Assembly: GCA_010909725.1 (NCBI GenBank)
Contig: JAACMV010000024.1
Span: 434,001-498,000, forward strand
DNA length: 64,000 nucleotides
Direction: 5' to 3'
Source of the DNA: Picochlorum sp. 'celeri'
Lineage: Eukaryota; Chlorophyta; Trebouxiophyceae
In this document: piece after piece, positions 21,826 to 33,102 of the stretch
Layout: every line of letters begins with the position of its first letter
How positions within the stretch are numbered: position 1 is the first letter of the stretch
The notes under the pieces: generated by a model
What the model saw: the letters and a program-made list of their open reading frames with translations, nothing else
Databases searched by the model: none
What the model was told of the DNA's origin: nothing
Position numbers and translations under genes: made by a program

Positions 21826-22675
21826 CTATTCTACAATACCATCAATGATCCCCAACCCAACAGCCTCCTTTGGACTCAAAAAGTTTTCTCTATCACACTC
21901 TTCTTCGATCCTGTCTGTGGATAACCCTGTCGAATTAGATAAGAACTGGTACATCATCTTCATGGTGCGATTCAGCTCGGTCGTCTGAATATTAACCTCA
22001 TCCGCTGACCCCTGAGCACCCCCATTCGGTTGCTGCAACATTATCCTGGCATTGGGCATGCTAAATCTTCTGCCCTTTGTCCCTGCAGCTAATATCTGAA
22101 CGGCATTTCCTCCCACCATACCGAATGCGACGGTGCTAATTGGTGCCTTGACAGCTTCCATGGTATCCAAAATTGACACCACCGAGTAGGAGGACCCTGC
22201 CGCACAATTGATGTACAACTTAATTTCATCCTCTGTGCTTAATGAATTTAGTGCTAATAAGCTAGCTACTGTCTTAACTGCCACCTGATCGTTGATTCGC
22301 TCACCTAGAAAGATAATTCGATTGCGGAGCAAGTGGCTATTCAGATCTACAACATCCTCGTTGTTCTCACCCATCTGTATTACTGGAGCAATAATTGGAT
22401 CACGCTCTCGACGAGCCATACATACCAATCTGCACGCAACGTTGGAACGGTGATTCAGTACATGAGCGAAAACACAAGCACTCCTGCTATTCTCAAGATT
22501 TCCTTTCATCCACGCACCCTGCACCGCTCTCATACAAAGATGAACTTTCATACGAACTCAGAGGTCTTGATTGAACACCACGCTGGTCCACTGTATGGTG
22601 GAAGAACCTCCTCTCCCGAGGACAGGACTGGGTAGTCCTGCAAAGACTCGTTCCAAGTCGAGCAATGTGAGTCAT
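21826..22675 (-). CDS. ClpR-type (catalytically inactive) subunit of the organellar Clp protease
   Basis: ClpP fold without its active site. Recognisable blocks are LLRNRIIFLGERINDQVA, IKLYINCAAGSSYSVVSILD, AGTKGRRFSMPNARIMLQQP and a C-terminal KEAVGLGIIDGIVE. In active ClpP the Ser sits in GxAASMG and the His in IHQP. Here the equivalents are GMVGGNA (Gly for Ser) and LQQP (Gln for His), so Ser and His are both missing, as in plant and cyanobacterial ClpR. Such subunits sit in the heptamer rings with active ClpP and shape the chamber. The 5' end is unsettled: an ATG at 22675 begins a basic leader (MTHIARLGTSLCRTTQ) that could be a transit peptide spliced in, or translation could start nearer 22430 at MARRERDP. 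The stop is 40 bp from the VIPP1 stop (convergent). Confidence 0.85.
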
Positions 22676-22724
22676 GAGTAACTATAAAGAGTTTATAATG
22701 CATCTATACCGAGAGATGGTGTGT

Positions 22725-22748
22725 GGTGGATTTCCATGGGAATCCACC
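22725..22748. repeat. Near-perfect 24-bp palindrome in a divergent intergenic region
   Basis: The arms GGTGGATT and AATCCACC flank a CCATGG-centred core. The whole 24 bp is self-complementary apart from the centre-flanking bases. It lies between the divergent ClpR and plastid L22 genes, so it could be a shared dimeric-factor site; this is inference from position only. The next 40 bp also contain a short GC-rich inverted repeat around GGCCTTTGGCCAATGGCC. Confidence 0.6.
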
Positions 22749-22896
22749 GTGCCTCATCCATGGCCTTTGGCCAATGGCCGCCGATGGCTTCCATCCGACA
22801 TTGTCGAAACCACTCACATTGCCCACATACACATCGAATATAGCATTCTCTATATAATTATAGCACATTCCGATTTTAACACGTAGATCGGCAGTC

Positions 22897-23585
22897 ATGA
22901 TGAACGTGCGTCCTTCCAGCGTTGCCATGGCCACAAGCACAGCAGGTCTTCCTGTTTCTGTGCCAAGGGTGGCACATTTTGGATCATGTTCTGTAATTCG
23001 TAGAGTACGTTATTTGTTTTAGTTTTTAGCGGTATTGAATGGATGGTTTTTGGCTGAAATGAGGTGAATGGGGTTGTGTGGTAGTGTCGCCTGGCAGTGT
23101 GGTGGCCATGTTTGCCGGCATTGCTATCGGAATGCTTTCTCATTTTTTTAATTCTTTTGATGCAGCAAGCTGGCGTGGTGCCTGTTGAGCGTCCAGCGAC
23201 CCGCACGCTGGCCGCCCCGGTGTGTGTTGCCGCTGCTGCGACAGAGGCTCCAGAGGCAGTGGCCTATCTCAGATTTGCAAGAGGTTCTGCTCTCAAAGTG
23301 CGTAGAGTTTTGGACCAGATTCGCGGAAGATCATATGAAGAAGCTTTGATGATTCTGGAGTACATGCCATACAAAGCCTGTGAGCCAGTGATTCAGACAC
23401 TTCTCTCAGCTGCAGCAAATGCCAAGAACAACCTTGGAATGAAGAAGAAAGATTTGTTCGTAAGCGAGTGTTTTGCTGATGAAGGTCCAGTGATGAAGAG
23501 GTACAGACCTCGTGCGCAGGGAAGAGCAAACAGGATTTTAAAGCCAACAGTGCACATTACAATCAAGGTAGCAGAAAGATCATAA
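22897..23585 (+). CDS. PRPL22: Plastid ribosomal protein L22 (uL22c), nuclear-encoded
   Basis: Large-subunit protein lining the exit tunnel of the plastid ribosome. Two exons (22897-23004 and 23166-23585) join in phase to about 175 residues. The first ~60 residues are a Ser/Val/Ala-rich transit peptide. The mature protein carries the uL22 fold: [40 protein letters not shown], then [20 protein letters not shown] and the basic loop [20 protein letters not shown] followed by HITIKV. In red algae and glaucophytes this gene stays in the plastid genome, so a nuclear copy supports a green-lineage host. The first of two adjacent ATGs is used. Confidence 0.95.
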
Positions 23586-23595
23586 TGTAACATAG

Positions 23596-26500
23596 CTATT
23601 CAATGTCTTCCAGTAGATTGAGGTACACATCTTCTAAACTCAAATTCGAGACACTCCAATCTGCAATATCTACTTTTGGCCCAAGTTTCATCTTTTCCAT
23701 TCTCCTGAAGACAGCATCGATTGTTTGGTTGGCTGTGAGAGGCAGAGCAAATTTGAGCGTTTTGCCAAACTCGCTGACCAGGTCAGCATCCTCAAATGTG
23801 GATCTGACACACTTGATGATTTCTTTTCTACTTCCAGTTGTGTTGAAAGTGATAGTCAGCCACATGAATCTTCCATACCTAGAAATCATCTTTTGTGGAG
23901 ACCCAAGAAATGCGATTTCCCCCTTTCTCAATACAGCAATGCGGTCGCACGGCTCTGCCTCCAGGATATTATTTGTCGAGATGACCACCGAAACGCTTTT
24001 TGTTGCTTCTTTCAGGGCTCTCCATAGTACTTTCCGTGAGTATGGATCCATTCCTGCTGATGGTTCATCAATAAATACAACTTTAGGGCCATTGGGATCC
24101 CCCAGACCCAGCAATGCAATTGCCAATGAGAGCCGTCTTCGCATACCCCCGCTGTATTGGGCGACTCTCGTTTCAATTGAAGAGTGCAAATCAAGAGACT
24201 CTATCATATTTTGTATGTACGCGTCCAGGTTCGCACGTCTTCCAAATTTTATCATACCAAAGATTTTCAAGTTTTGCCACCCTGTAAGCTCATGAAACAA
24301 AATGTCTGTATCCCAACATGCCCCAATAGGTATATTCAGAGGAAGCTTGTCTCTAGAGTCCCAACCGTGGACAAGAATCGTCCCTTGGTCCTGATGAACA
24401 AGGCCGACCGTCATTTTCAATATTGTGCTTTTGAATGAACCTGGCGCAGCACCTAGAAATGCAAAGCATTCCTGGTCTTGGATCACCAAGGAGAGATCGA
24501 TCTCTAACTGATCATATTCGGAAAACTTCTGCACCGCCTGATAGATGACCGAGAAATCGTAATGTTGGATTAAACTTGGATCACGCTGCAGCATTTGGAC
24601 CAGCCTTTTGCTATTTTCTCTTGTGTCATCTTCATCTTCGCGAGCAGCTGGTATTTCGAGACTAGTATCTGCGTATGATCCTAAGTATTCTGCTAGAGAA
24701 GATTTTTTCTTCGCTCTAGAAGTCCTTCCCTTTAACTCTGCTCCACTGAGATGGCCCAAATAATAATCTAACTCATCTTCAGAATTTTTTCCCTGAACAG
24801 CATGACTACTGGAGTTTGCTCCATCTACCCTGCTAGCTTCTTGCTTTGATTTCCTTTTAAGAAAAAACAAATAGCCCCGTCTTATGCCATCAACATTGCC
24901 CATGAGATAATCAGAGTAAAGTGCAAGGAGCGGTATCACCAGGCTCTGAATCAACATGGCAAGCAGAACAAGCATCATGCTATTATCGGTCGCCATGGTG
25001 TTCCATGAGATTCCTTTGTGGGCACCAGATTGATCTGCCAGAAAGGCATACTGAGATAGCTCATAAAGTCCTGCCAAACAACAATAAAGTGTCAAATTTG
25101 CATTGAACACCAGTTCATGCATCTGAGTCAAGCCAGATGATACACACCCATCTAAAAGCGCCAAAGCTTGGCACAAGAAATGAAGAATATTAGCGATATG
25201 TCATTTTCTTGTTCAAATTCAGCAGAACTAGGACGACATTTGCCAAAAACCCCATGATAAGATGTAGAACACTGATGATAATGCTCCTGACCTTCTATCC
25301 TTGAAGAAAGATGCATACAAAAACCCAAAACTGATGATCACGGTTCCCCACAGTCCAAAAAAATGCTATTTGAATTGATATTACTATTCTTAGTAAACAT
25401 CTTGACTCCAAGTCAAAAAGCCAAAAAACCAACAAAGCAAGACATGTAGATGCTATACATGCCCATATACCACACAAATTTGAAGCATAGAATGCAAACG
25501 GTCTCAGTCCATTGATATGCTGGAAAATCCTCAAATCTAGTTCCTTTTTCATATACTAAGAGTTGAGTGGAGTGGAAGTATCGCATGCATCAACCACATT
25601 GAAAACAAAGGACCCAACAAAGTTGAGAAGTCAACATTTAGGACCGAGGACTGCCTTGGCATGTCCCTGATCCCAGCCAGGTTCACAGATCCTATCGAAA
25701 AGTATTTGATATATGCATTCGATGCAATGTTAATAGATTGTGCCCAGCGTTGGATGTCTGGGATATCCATGGGACTATAGACTCTTGGGGGTTTAGCCCA
25801 AATGTCTACCTGCAGGTTTGAGGCATTTGTTAGGTGCCAATCATACGCACCGATAATCTTTGCACTTCTGTCTTCTCCCCAATCTTGGTAAATGGCATTG
25901 TTAATATCGTCAGACGAGTTGAAATATTTGAACAGAATGTTCAGCGTCGCGACATGCATGCCTGTCAGGTTGGCAACAGATTTCTGAATTGAGGACATTA
26001 CTTTGTCAGAATGGGCACCCGTGCTCCGACCATCTTGTAAGAGATACAGCTTCTTCTCCTCATTGATTTCAGGGATTAAAGCGCGTTCCAGTAGTAGAGT
26101 ACCCGAAGATATATCTGAAGTTGCCATGCTAACGCCAAAATCATGTAAACCCTTGACCAAAGCACCCGTAGCCTCGATAAATTCGAGTTCCTCAGCATTT
26201 TCATCCGCCTCTGTCCGACCACTCTCATGAAATCCATCCATGGATTCTATTTCATCCAGTACCATCGACTTGACGTATGATTCTGCGACTTTGGAGGCCA
26301 CCAACGCAGAGTTAGAAAAGAATGAATCCATGATTTTTGTTGTGTCCATTTCGTCCCCCCCTGTAAATGCAATATACCCAGTATCCAGGGTATCTGGCGG
26401 TATCTGCATTAAAGGGGGCCATAGCGGGGGCTGCTTGACGTCACAGAATGGTGCCTGATTGACAGAGGAATACAAAAAGCTACAGGTAGCATTATTCTGG

Positions 26501-26748
26501 CTTGAACAAGACCCAGATGGGGTACATGGCTCGACCCCTGTCGAATTGTAGCAATCCAAACATTTACAACCACATTTGAATGCATTGATATCAACGTGGT
26601 TAGATATCGAGTTCTGTGCGATGATCAGAATGGCCAAGGCAATGAAAGGCGCTGCCCCAAGAGCTAGTACTCCAAAAGGCCTCCGAAACTGTAACAGAGC
26701 ATCCTTGTATACGCATGCAGAGATCTGTGAGACTAATTCCCTTTTCAT
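23596..26748 (-). CDS. Half-size ABCA-type ABC transporter with degenerate Walker A and H-loop but intact signature; several frame breaks
   Basis: The ATG at 26748 opens MKRELVSQISACVYKDALLQ with a long first exon: TM1, a Cys-containing extracellular loop of about 330 residues, and the start of TM2. Near 25550 the frame breaks, then resumes as KKELDLRIFQHINGLRPFAF, the ABCA block after TM2. Further breaks occur at a T7 run near 25360, near 25245, and at an in-frame TAA near 25190. A GT-AG intron leads into GLYELSQYAFLADQ (about 25070). The ATPase domain is uninterrupted to the stop at 23596. The Walker A region reads FLGAAPGSFKST, one residue longer than consensus with Phe instead of the Gly before Lys. 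The signature is YSGGMRRRLS (intact) and Walker B VVFIDEP. The H-loop is VISTNN, with Asn for His. The stop faces the L22 stop, 10 bp apart. Breaks are probably sequence errors; a pseudogene is possible. Confidence 0.8.
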
Positions 26749-27114
26749 TTATTGAAAACGCAGTCTAAATGCATCCAAGTCTGGAAATATGCCGTGCTGT
26801 GAACCGTCAACGCCAATTCTCCTGGTCAAACTAGCATGAGCATGCCTCGTTCAGCGCAAGTAAGGGTTCACTGCCCTAGAAAAATATTAGTTTCATTGAT
26901 ACTCTGAAGAAAACGATTGGATTGCGGATTTATAACTGGCGTTTCGACTGATTCCCACTTCTTCCCAGCGCTCGGCTAAAACTCCCATAGAAAGGCACCT
27001 TTGACAGAGGACGCCCATCCAAGCAAACGTTCAAAGAAAAGAATGAATGGCCAAGATTCATTGTAGGTTCCTGACACATCTTTCGATATTCCACATTCGT
27101 CGACCATATTTGAT

Positions 27115-28872
27115 ATGTTCCATAAAGTTATTCGAAAGTCAGTTCTGTATTCGCAGACACGTCTGAGATTTGCAGGACGACAACCGGCGAGTCACTGTTT
27201 TGCTGTGCTGAATAGTGGGACAGGAGCAGCATTCACCAATACTCTGCACAGAAACAGGTCCTTATTTTCCAATAAAACCTATCACTACAGAGACTATAGT
27301 AAGCCTCAGGGTGTGGTCGGCGGTTGTTCGAGATTTGTGATGACGAAAGCCACAGGTGTGGAGTACTCCTGCATGGAGCAAACGGCGCGAGCTGGCTCGT
27401 GCGTGGTGACCGAAGATCAAATTAATGGAGAACCAATGGAACTGAAGATATTTACGGGGATGGAAGCGAGAGACTGGCTGGACCAGTTGTCAGACAAGGA
27501 CAAGAACTGGGTGAAGGCAAGCAATTTTTCAGGGAAGGATGGGGAATTGGCGCTTCTTCCCGGAAACGATGGTCAGATAGATTATGCTGTCTGCGTCTTA
27601 GACGATTTATTTGACATTTGGGGTTATGCCAGCCTTCCATCGAAGCTGCCACCAGGATTATACCGCTCTTCTAGAAAATTGGAAGGTCACCATCCACTGT
27701 CCATGGCAGATGCTCTCTCTCTTGGGTGGATTCTTGGGACATATTCCTTTGATAGGTATAAATCTAATCGTTCAGACAGCCAAAATCTCTCAAAGGTCAG
27801 TTTGGTGTTGCCAGAGGGAGTCAACAACGCCAATGTGTTGGGAATGGCTGAGGGAATATTTTTAGCCAGGGATATGATCTCTACCCCTGCTGAAGACATG
27901 GGTACGTAACACTTGAGCAGAATCGTGTCCACTAGTTTGTCTGACTGAATTCAATGCATGCAGCCCCTCAACATATCGAGAAAGAAGCAAGAGAACTCGC
28001 ATCCGTTCACAATGCCACGATATCATCAATCATTGGGGATGATCTTCTAAAGGAAAATTACCCAGCAATTCATACTGTTGGTAGGGCATCCGTGAATGCC
28101 CCGCGTCTTATTGATATGAGATGGTCCCCACCTGAGGGAAAGGATCTTCCAAAGATCACACTCGTTGGGAAAGGCTGTTGCATTTGATACAGGTGGTCTG
28201 GACTTGAAACCAGCAAATGCCATGAAACTCATGAAGAAAGATATGGGTGGTGCAGCCTTGGTGTTAGGGCTAGCCCATGCCATCATGAAGACAAATTTAC
28301 CGGTTCAACTGCGAGTCCTGATTCCTGCAGTGGAAAATTCCGTTTCTGGGAACGCTTTCCGGCCTTTAGATATACTGCAGACGAGGGCTGGAATAACTGT
28401 GGAAAATGGCAACACAGATGCGGAAGGTCGCCTCATCTTGTGCGACGCTTTAGCAGAAGCGGTCACCGAGAAGCCCGACTTACTTTTAGATGCAGCTACA
28501 TTGACTGGAGCCGCCCGGGTTGCCCTAGGAACAGAAATGCCGGCTCTGTTCTGCACGGATGATCATGTTGCAGATGAAATCATCAGAACATCCAACCATG
28601 TGCAGGATTACATGTGGAGAATGCCTCTTCACAAGCCATACAGGAAAATGATCAGCAGCAAAATTGCCGATATCGGATCTTGTTCCGAAGGAGGGTATGC
28701 AGGCGCTATCACAGCAGCCCTTTTCCTGGAAGAGTTTGTGAAAGAGGCACCTGTCTGGGCCCATGTAGATACAATGGGGTACAATCTATCATCCAAGCCT
28801 GGCAGACCAGAGGGCGGGGAAGCACTTGCATTGCGGGCTATTTTCACATACCTGAATAAAAAATACTCTTAA
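27115..28872 (+). CDS. M17 leucyl aminopeptidase, organelle-targeted; one frame break
   Basis: Two-metal exopeptidase that removes N-terminal residues. Exon 1 (27115-27901) encodes about 100 residues of basic, Ser/Arg-rich leader and an N-terminal domain ending ARDMISTPAEDMG. Exon 2 begins at 27964, and the phase restores APQHIEKEARELA. Catalytic-domain motifs are LVGKG, FDTGGLDLKP, MKKDMGGAALV and the family signature NTDAEGRL with its metal-binding Asp and Glu, followed by DAATLTGAARVALG. At about 28170 the frame shifts by one base exactly inside VGKG/VAFDTGG: one extra T would account for it, and the rest is intact to the stop. The catalytic residues lie on both sides of the break. The STPAEDMGP block is like alpha-proteobacterial family members, which would fit a mitochondrial origin (inference). 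Confidence 0.9.
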
Positions 28873-28923
28873 TTTAGTATTTGTAAGCCATAGTCATTCG
28901 AAGCTCTCCCGAAGACGAAAATT

Positions 28924-29744
28924 ATGCCACTGTTCATCGCCTTTCACAAGGTACCTGAAGTCACGGCCAAAGTGCCTTTCTCGATAATTCAACTCCATGA
29001 TCAGATTAAAATGAAGAATACCCCGGCAGGTTTTAAATGTAGGCACGTGTTTCCGACCAGTGGGGAGACCAGCGTTTCGGTTTGGGACTCAACGGAAACC
29101 GATGGAACCATCCTTCTCAATTGGCTCACGGAGAATATAAATGCTGATTGTAATCACGAAGTTCATGAGGTGCGTATTTTATTGACTGACTGAATCCCTG
29201 TGGATTGTCTTCCATAGAAGACAGCGACAGGTGGATTCCCGAGGGATCGTATGACTGGTGAACAGTGAACCTCCTTCTCGCAACCGTGTCGCGATCCATA
29301 GTTTACCATCTTGATAATTCTTTCATCCACATGATTCAGATCCAAGAAGCGTTTGCGTTGGGCCTGGGAGAAATTCAGAGGGCAAGGGCAACAGACAAAG
29401 TAGCTTCTGGAACTGCTCAAGTTGCTGACAAGACGGCAAAGGCTATGCATGATCTTGATACGAAAATGCGCATTTCAGAGAGAACAGGAAACGCTGTGGA
29501 AGCAGTGAAAGAATCTGCAGTAATACAGCAAACTGGTGCTGCATTTACCAAGGCTGGAGAGTCTATGAGGAATGCCACAAGAAAGGTGATGGAGCAGCCA
29601 GCGGTTTCGAGTGCAGCTGACAGTGTAAGCGCTGGTTTCAGAAAATTGACTGCAAGCTTTTCATCCATGACAGGGAGAAATACTGCCACAAGCAGTGCAG
29701 ATCCACCAGCTGTTGTGCCAGAGAACACCTCAGGGGATCCATGA
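28924..29744 (+). CDS. Hypothetical protein with a small N-terminal domain and an amphipathic-helix tail
   Basis: Two exons (28924 to about 29168 and about 29340-29744) join in phase to about 216 residues. The N-terminal ~85 residues (MPLFIAFHKVPEVTAKVPF onward, with GETSVSVWDSTETDG) look like a small alpha/beta domain. The rest is a run of Ala/Thr/Lys-rich amphipathic helices: GTAQVADKTAKAMHDLD, TGAAFTKAGESMRNATRK, SVSAGFRKLTASFSSMTG. That layout recalls the C-terminal part of plant ACD11-binding-protein-like proteins and membrane-associated 11-mer repeat proteins, but I cannot confirm homology. No signal peptide or TM helix is visible. Confidence 0.6.
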
Positions 29745-30264
29745 CACGCCCTTTTTTGCCATCATCGAGCGCTTCGAGGTAATTCAAGTCCTATTTTATG
29801 CCATGTGGAGTGCAATCGAACAATTCACGTCTGACCCCGGCACAGAGACTATTCAGGCTCAGAGCTGCATGAATCTCCAGCATGAAGTTTCTTTGGTGAT
29901 TCAATTGGGAGCAGGAATATCATTGTACGCACATGACCTGTTAATTTAATATGTGATATATTGTAATCGCTAACTAGTCATTCTCCCGGCATAGGTTTAC
30001 ACGATCCAAGGGGAAAACAAACCAATATCTAGGGTTTGGGATAACAATGCATCAGAATGCTATAAATTCTGGAGAAACTGGAGAAAGCAACAAAACAAAT
30101 CAATATTTTAGAGTATCACTGGAGTATACACACACGTGTAGTAGATATACAAAAGAAAAAGGAATTCTTTCATTCATTGTTACCGCACAAAAGGTGAGTT
30201 TGAATCTTTGTGACGTTGCTCTGACTATTTGTGATTGAGTTTGAAAGGTGTTTCCAGGGCAACC
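29745..30264. other. Intergenic stretch, no gene seen
   Basis: About 520 bp between the hypothetical protein and the fibronectin-III gene, both on +. Short open frames here show no recognisable protein and no splice-consistent structure. It probably holds the 3' end of the upstream gene and the promoter of the next. Confidence 0.5.
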
Positions 30265-32499
30265 ATGTTCAAGGCGGAGCAAAAAATGTACTTCAACATT
30301 TTCTTTCTCATTTCACAAGTCATATGGATCCAGCCACTCGTGGTAGCAGGACTTCCATCCCTCTCGACATGGCAAGGGGCTTCTCTCCGAGAAATGTTGC
30401 AGCCCCAATCAGGTATGTGACGTCTCGTTGATAGGTTAATGCACATTTCACTATTGACTTTATTTTTTGATGTGCCAACAGAGTTATCCTGTAATTCCAA
30501 GCATAGTAGCTTGATCCAAGGCGAGTCAAAGTTTGTTTTCAGGGCAGAGGATATAATCTCAAATGGAAATATCTCACAGACATTCAAACAAACTGTTTGT
30601 TCTGGGTCCTCGATAATATCAAACGTCTGGGCGACAGAACGCAATATCACATGTTTTAATTCAGAAGGAGTGGAAATGAACTGTCAGGAATTTTGTCTTG
30701 AGGAAAAATCTATTATTTTTGGGGTGCCAACAGTCAGACCTGCCTTCTCTGACCTGGAAGACTGTATCCAGAATCCACACAGGGCGGAATGCAAAAGTAT
30801 CAAGTCCTTCTCCACGATACTCAACCCTCCTTGCACACCTTCAACATCCTCAGGGCGAATCGAAGTGATTGGGAAGTTCACAGCGACGTGCTGTGAGTCT
30901 GATAATGTACTCCCATGGAAAAACAGGTATGTTTGATCTCCTTGTGTGATGGAGTGTGCACAATTTCGCATCGAATCCCTGATCATGAATTTAATGAGTG
31001 CAGAAAGTGCAGCCTGCCCCTTCACTCGATAACCATGCATCCAACGCATGTGCATGTTGACACTTTGGATTCCTGTGATCCCTCTTTGTCTGTCTCATGG
31101 AAAGAGCCTCTCGTGGACTACATTTGCCCTGTAGATATTACTCATTACAAAGTATCTTGCAACTCGGCGAATGATGCCGTCTCCAAGATGGTTTCTGATT
31201 CAGTCTTGAGTACCGAGCTGCCTATTATCGCTGGGGAGAAATATCTTTGCAGTGTTGAGAGTATTTCACATATTGGCAAATCTCGCAAGATTTATGGTCG
31301 ACCGGTAACTTACAGGTAACAATCTTGTTCCTATGAATCGACCTTTGGTAGCTATCTGAATACAATCAATGATCTTCATCATGCTGTGCAGTTATCCGGA
31401 AAAGTGCTTGCCATCTTCTCCTTCTAATGTGACAACGGAGTTTGCTGGGTCCTTCGCACAGGATTCCAGAAAGGTGCTCTGGTTACCAGCTGGAAGTCCT
31501 GACTCACCGATTCTCAACTATAAAGTTTCTTGCGAGTCAGATAGCCTCGAATCATCTACTTTGGTGCCTGGAGATTCCTTACAGGCAATTGTCACAGGCT
31601 TGGAATTAAATTCAACTTACACTTGCACTGTTACTGCCATCACTGCTGCAGGACCTGGACCAATATCAGACCCATCAGATCCGTTTAACACTCCGTCTCT
31701 AGTGACAATCAACAAGTATCCAACGGGACCTGCAAACGCATCTTACGAAGTGTGGCTCGTTGACAGAAAGAAGCCTGCTGTGTGGACAAGTATATCCGAG
31801 TATGAAGGAAAGGCAAATGTCTTGATGACTGGAGTAAAAGACGAAGATGTAGATACTACATCGTCTTTCTACAATAATCAGGGTCGTCAGTATAGATTTG
31901 ACCGCAGCATAAAAACTGGTGACACGATCGTGCAAGCTGCAAGTCTGTACATTCCAAGCACCTGGTCTCAGGTGAATCTGTCTGATTCAAGTACGTGGAA
32001 AACGGCTACATTTTGGTCTTCTATCTATGCGCCTCCCGATGAATCAGGACAAGGACCGTTCTCCGTTTTTGGATTTAAGAATGCCCCATTCAAGGCCTTG
32101 GCAAACGCCAACGATCAGGATGCATCAAGTGATTATGTCCAGTTTGTTGCTTGGGATCCAACACAAGGTTACTGGGCCATTGATCCAAACGATTTCCCCG
32201 TCAAATTCGATCAGTGGAATGATTTGGTCGTCAAATTGGCTGTGAAAGGGGATTTATCTTCGAGGACAGTTTCATACCAATATTTTGTCAATGGAGACCT
32301 TGCAGTAGAGTTCCCAGACATTCCATTGGACAACTCCCTGACGGACCTTGTCTTTTTAGTAAACACGGTCAATGCATGCTCAGGATTCGCAAATTACAAT
32401 GATGCTATCTGTGATAAGAATGCACCTGGGAATACCTGTTGTACAGGATCGACTTATGATACCTATAGGACCATCGATGCTTACTTTGTGGAACAATAA
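30265..32499 (+). CDS. Secreted fibronectin type III domain protein with a C-terminal lectin- or lyase-like domain
   Basis: Four exons (30265-30412, 30482-30926, 31004-31315, 31392-32499) join in phase to about 670 residues. Exon 1 encodes a signal peptide (MYFNIFFLISQVIWIQPLVV). A Cys-rich N-terminal domain with N-glycosylation sequons follows, then two fibronectin-III modules. One has LSVSWKEPLVDYICPVDITH and a C-terminal SVESISHIGKS; the second has VLWLPAGSPDSPILNYKVSC, LELNSTYTCTVTAITAAGPG. The last ~250 residues, from about SLVTINKYPTGPANASYEVW, form a Tyr/Asp-rich, probably all-beta domain with QFVAWDPTQGYWAIDPNDFP and CSGFANYNDAICDKNAPGN. Its shape recalls concanavalin-like glycan-binding or lyase folds, but I cannot name a family. 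Likely role: cell wall, scale or adhesion (inference). Confidence 0.75.
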
Positions 32500-33102
32500 A
32501 CAATTTAGAGCCTGTGATACAGGAATGAAGAGCAACTGTAGCTCGAGCTGGTCATGAAAAATCGTTTCACATTTTATTCATATCCTTGTAAAAATTCGTC
32601 GATGTGTCTGTATAAAGTTGCAAAAGCATATCAGAATGTATGCATGCCGTCCGTACGGCGGAATGAAGCTCGTACAGGCACTCATCTAGCACATGCGCGT
32701 CTGCGACATACATCACGACACAGCAGGCAGACATCACGCTCAGGCGTGCATACTCCGACTCACCATCTATGCTTGAGGAGCTTGTCTGATATGTGGAATA
32801 CAGACAAGGTGTACCAACTATAAGAACGATCCTGTTCAAGTATAGTCGATGGAATGAGAGGAAGATCAAGCATATAAGTACCGGTTCTTTAGATCTCCTT
32901 GAAGATTATGGGCCAAAATATCCTACATACCAACCAACACAAAACTCCCTCTCTATGCGGATACGATATCAACATAATCATACTAAAATGACAATTAGGC
33001 TCTAATTTTGTGGAAACGTTCTCGGCAACCACTGGATACTCCCAGGGCGTCGACCTCTCGGAGAAATCCGTTCAAACGTAGCACGAGAAGTCAGATTAAG
33101 CA
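32500..33102. other. Intergenic stretch, no gene seen
   Basis: About 600 bp between two + strand genes. I see no conserved frame, RNA gene or repeat. It should contain the 3' UTR of the fibronectin-III gene and the promoter of the nucleoside transporter. Confidence 0.5.

Noticed and set aside
25185..25195. In-frame TAA within the second ABCA gene read as a reassigned codon
   Set aside because: VIPP1, the first ABCA gene and others use TAA as a normal terminator at conserved C-termini, so stop-codon reassignment is not supported.
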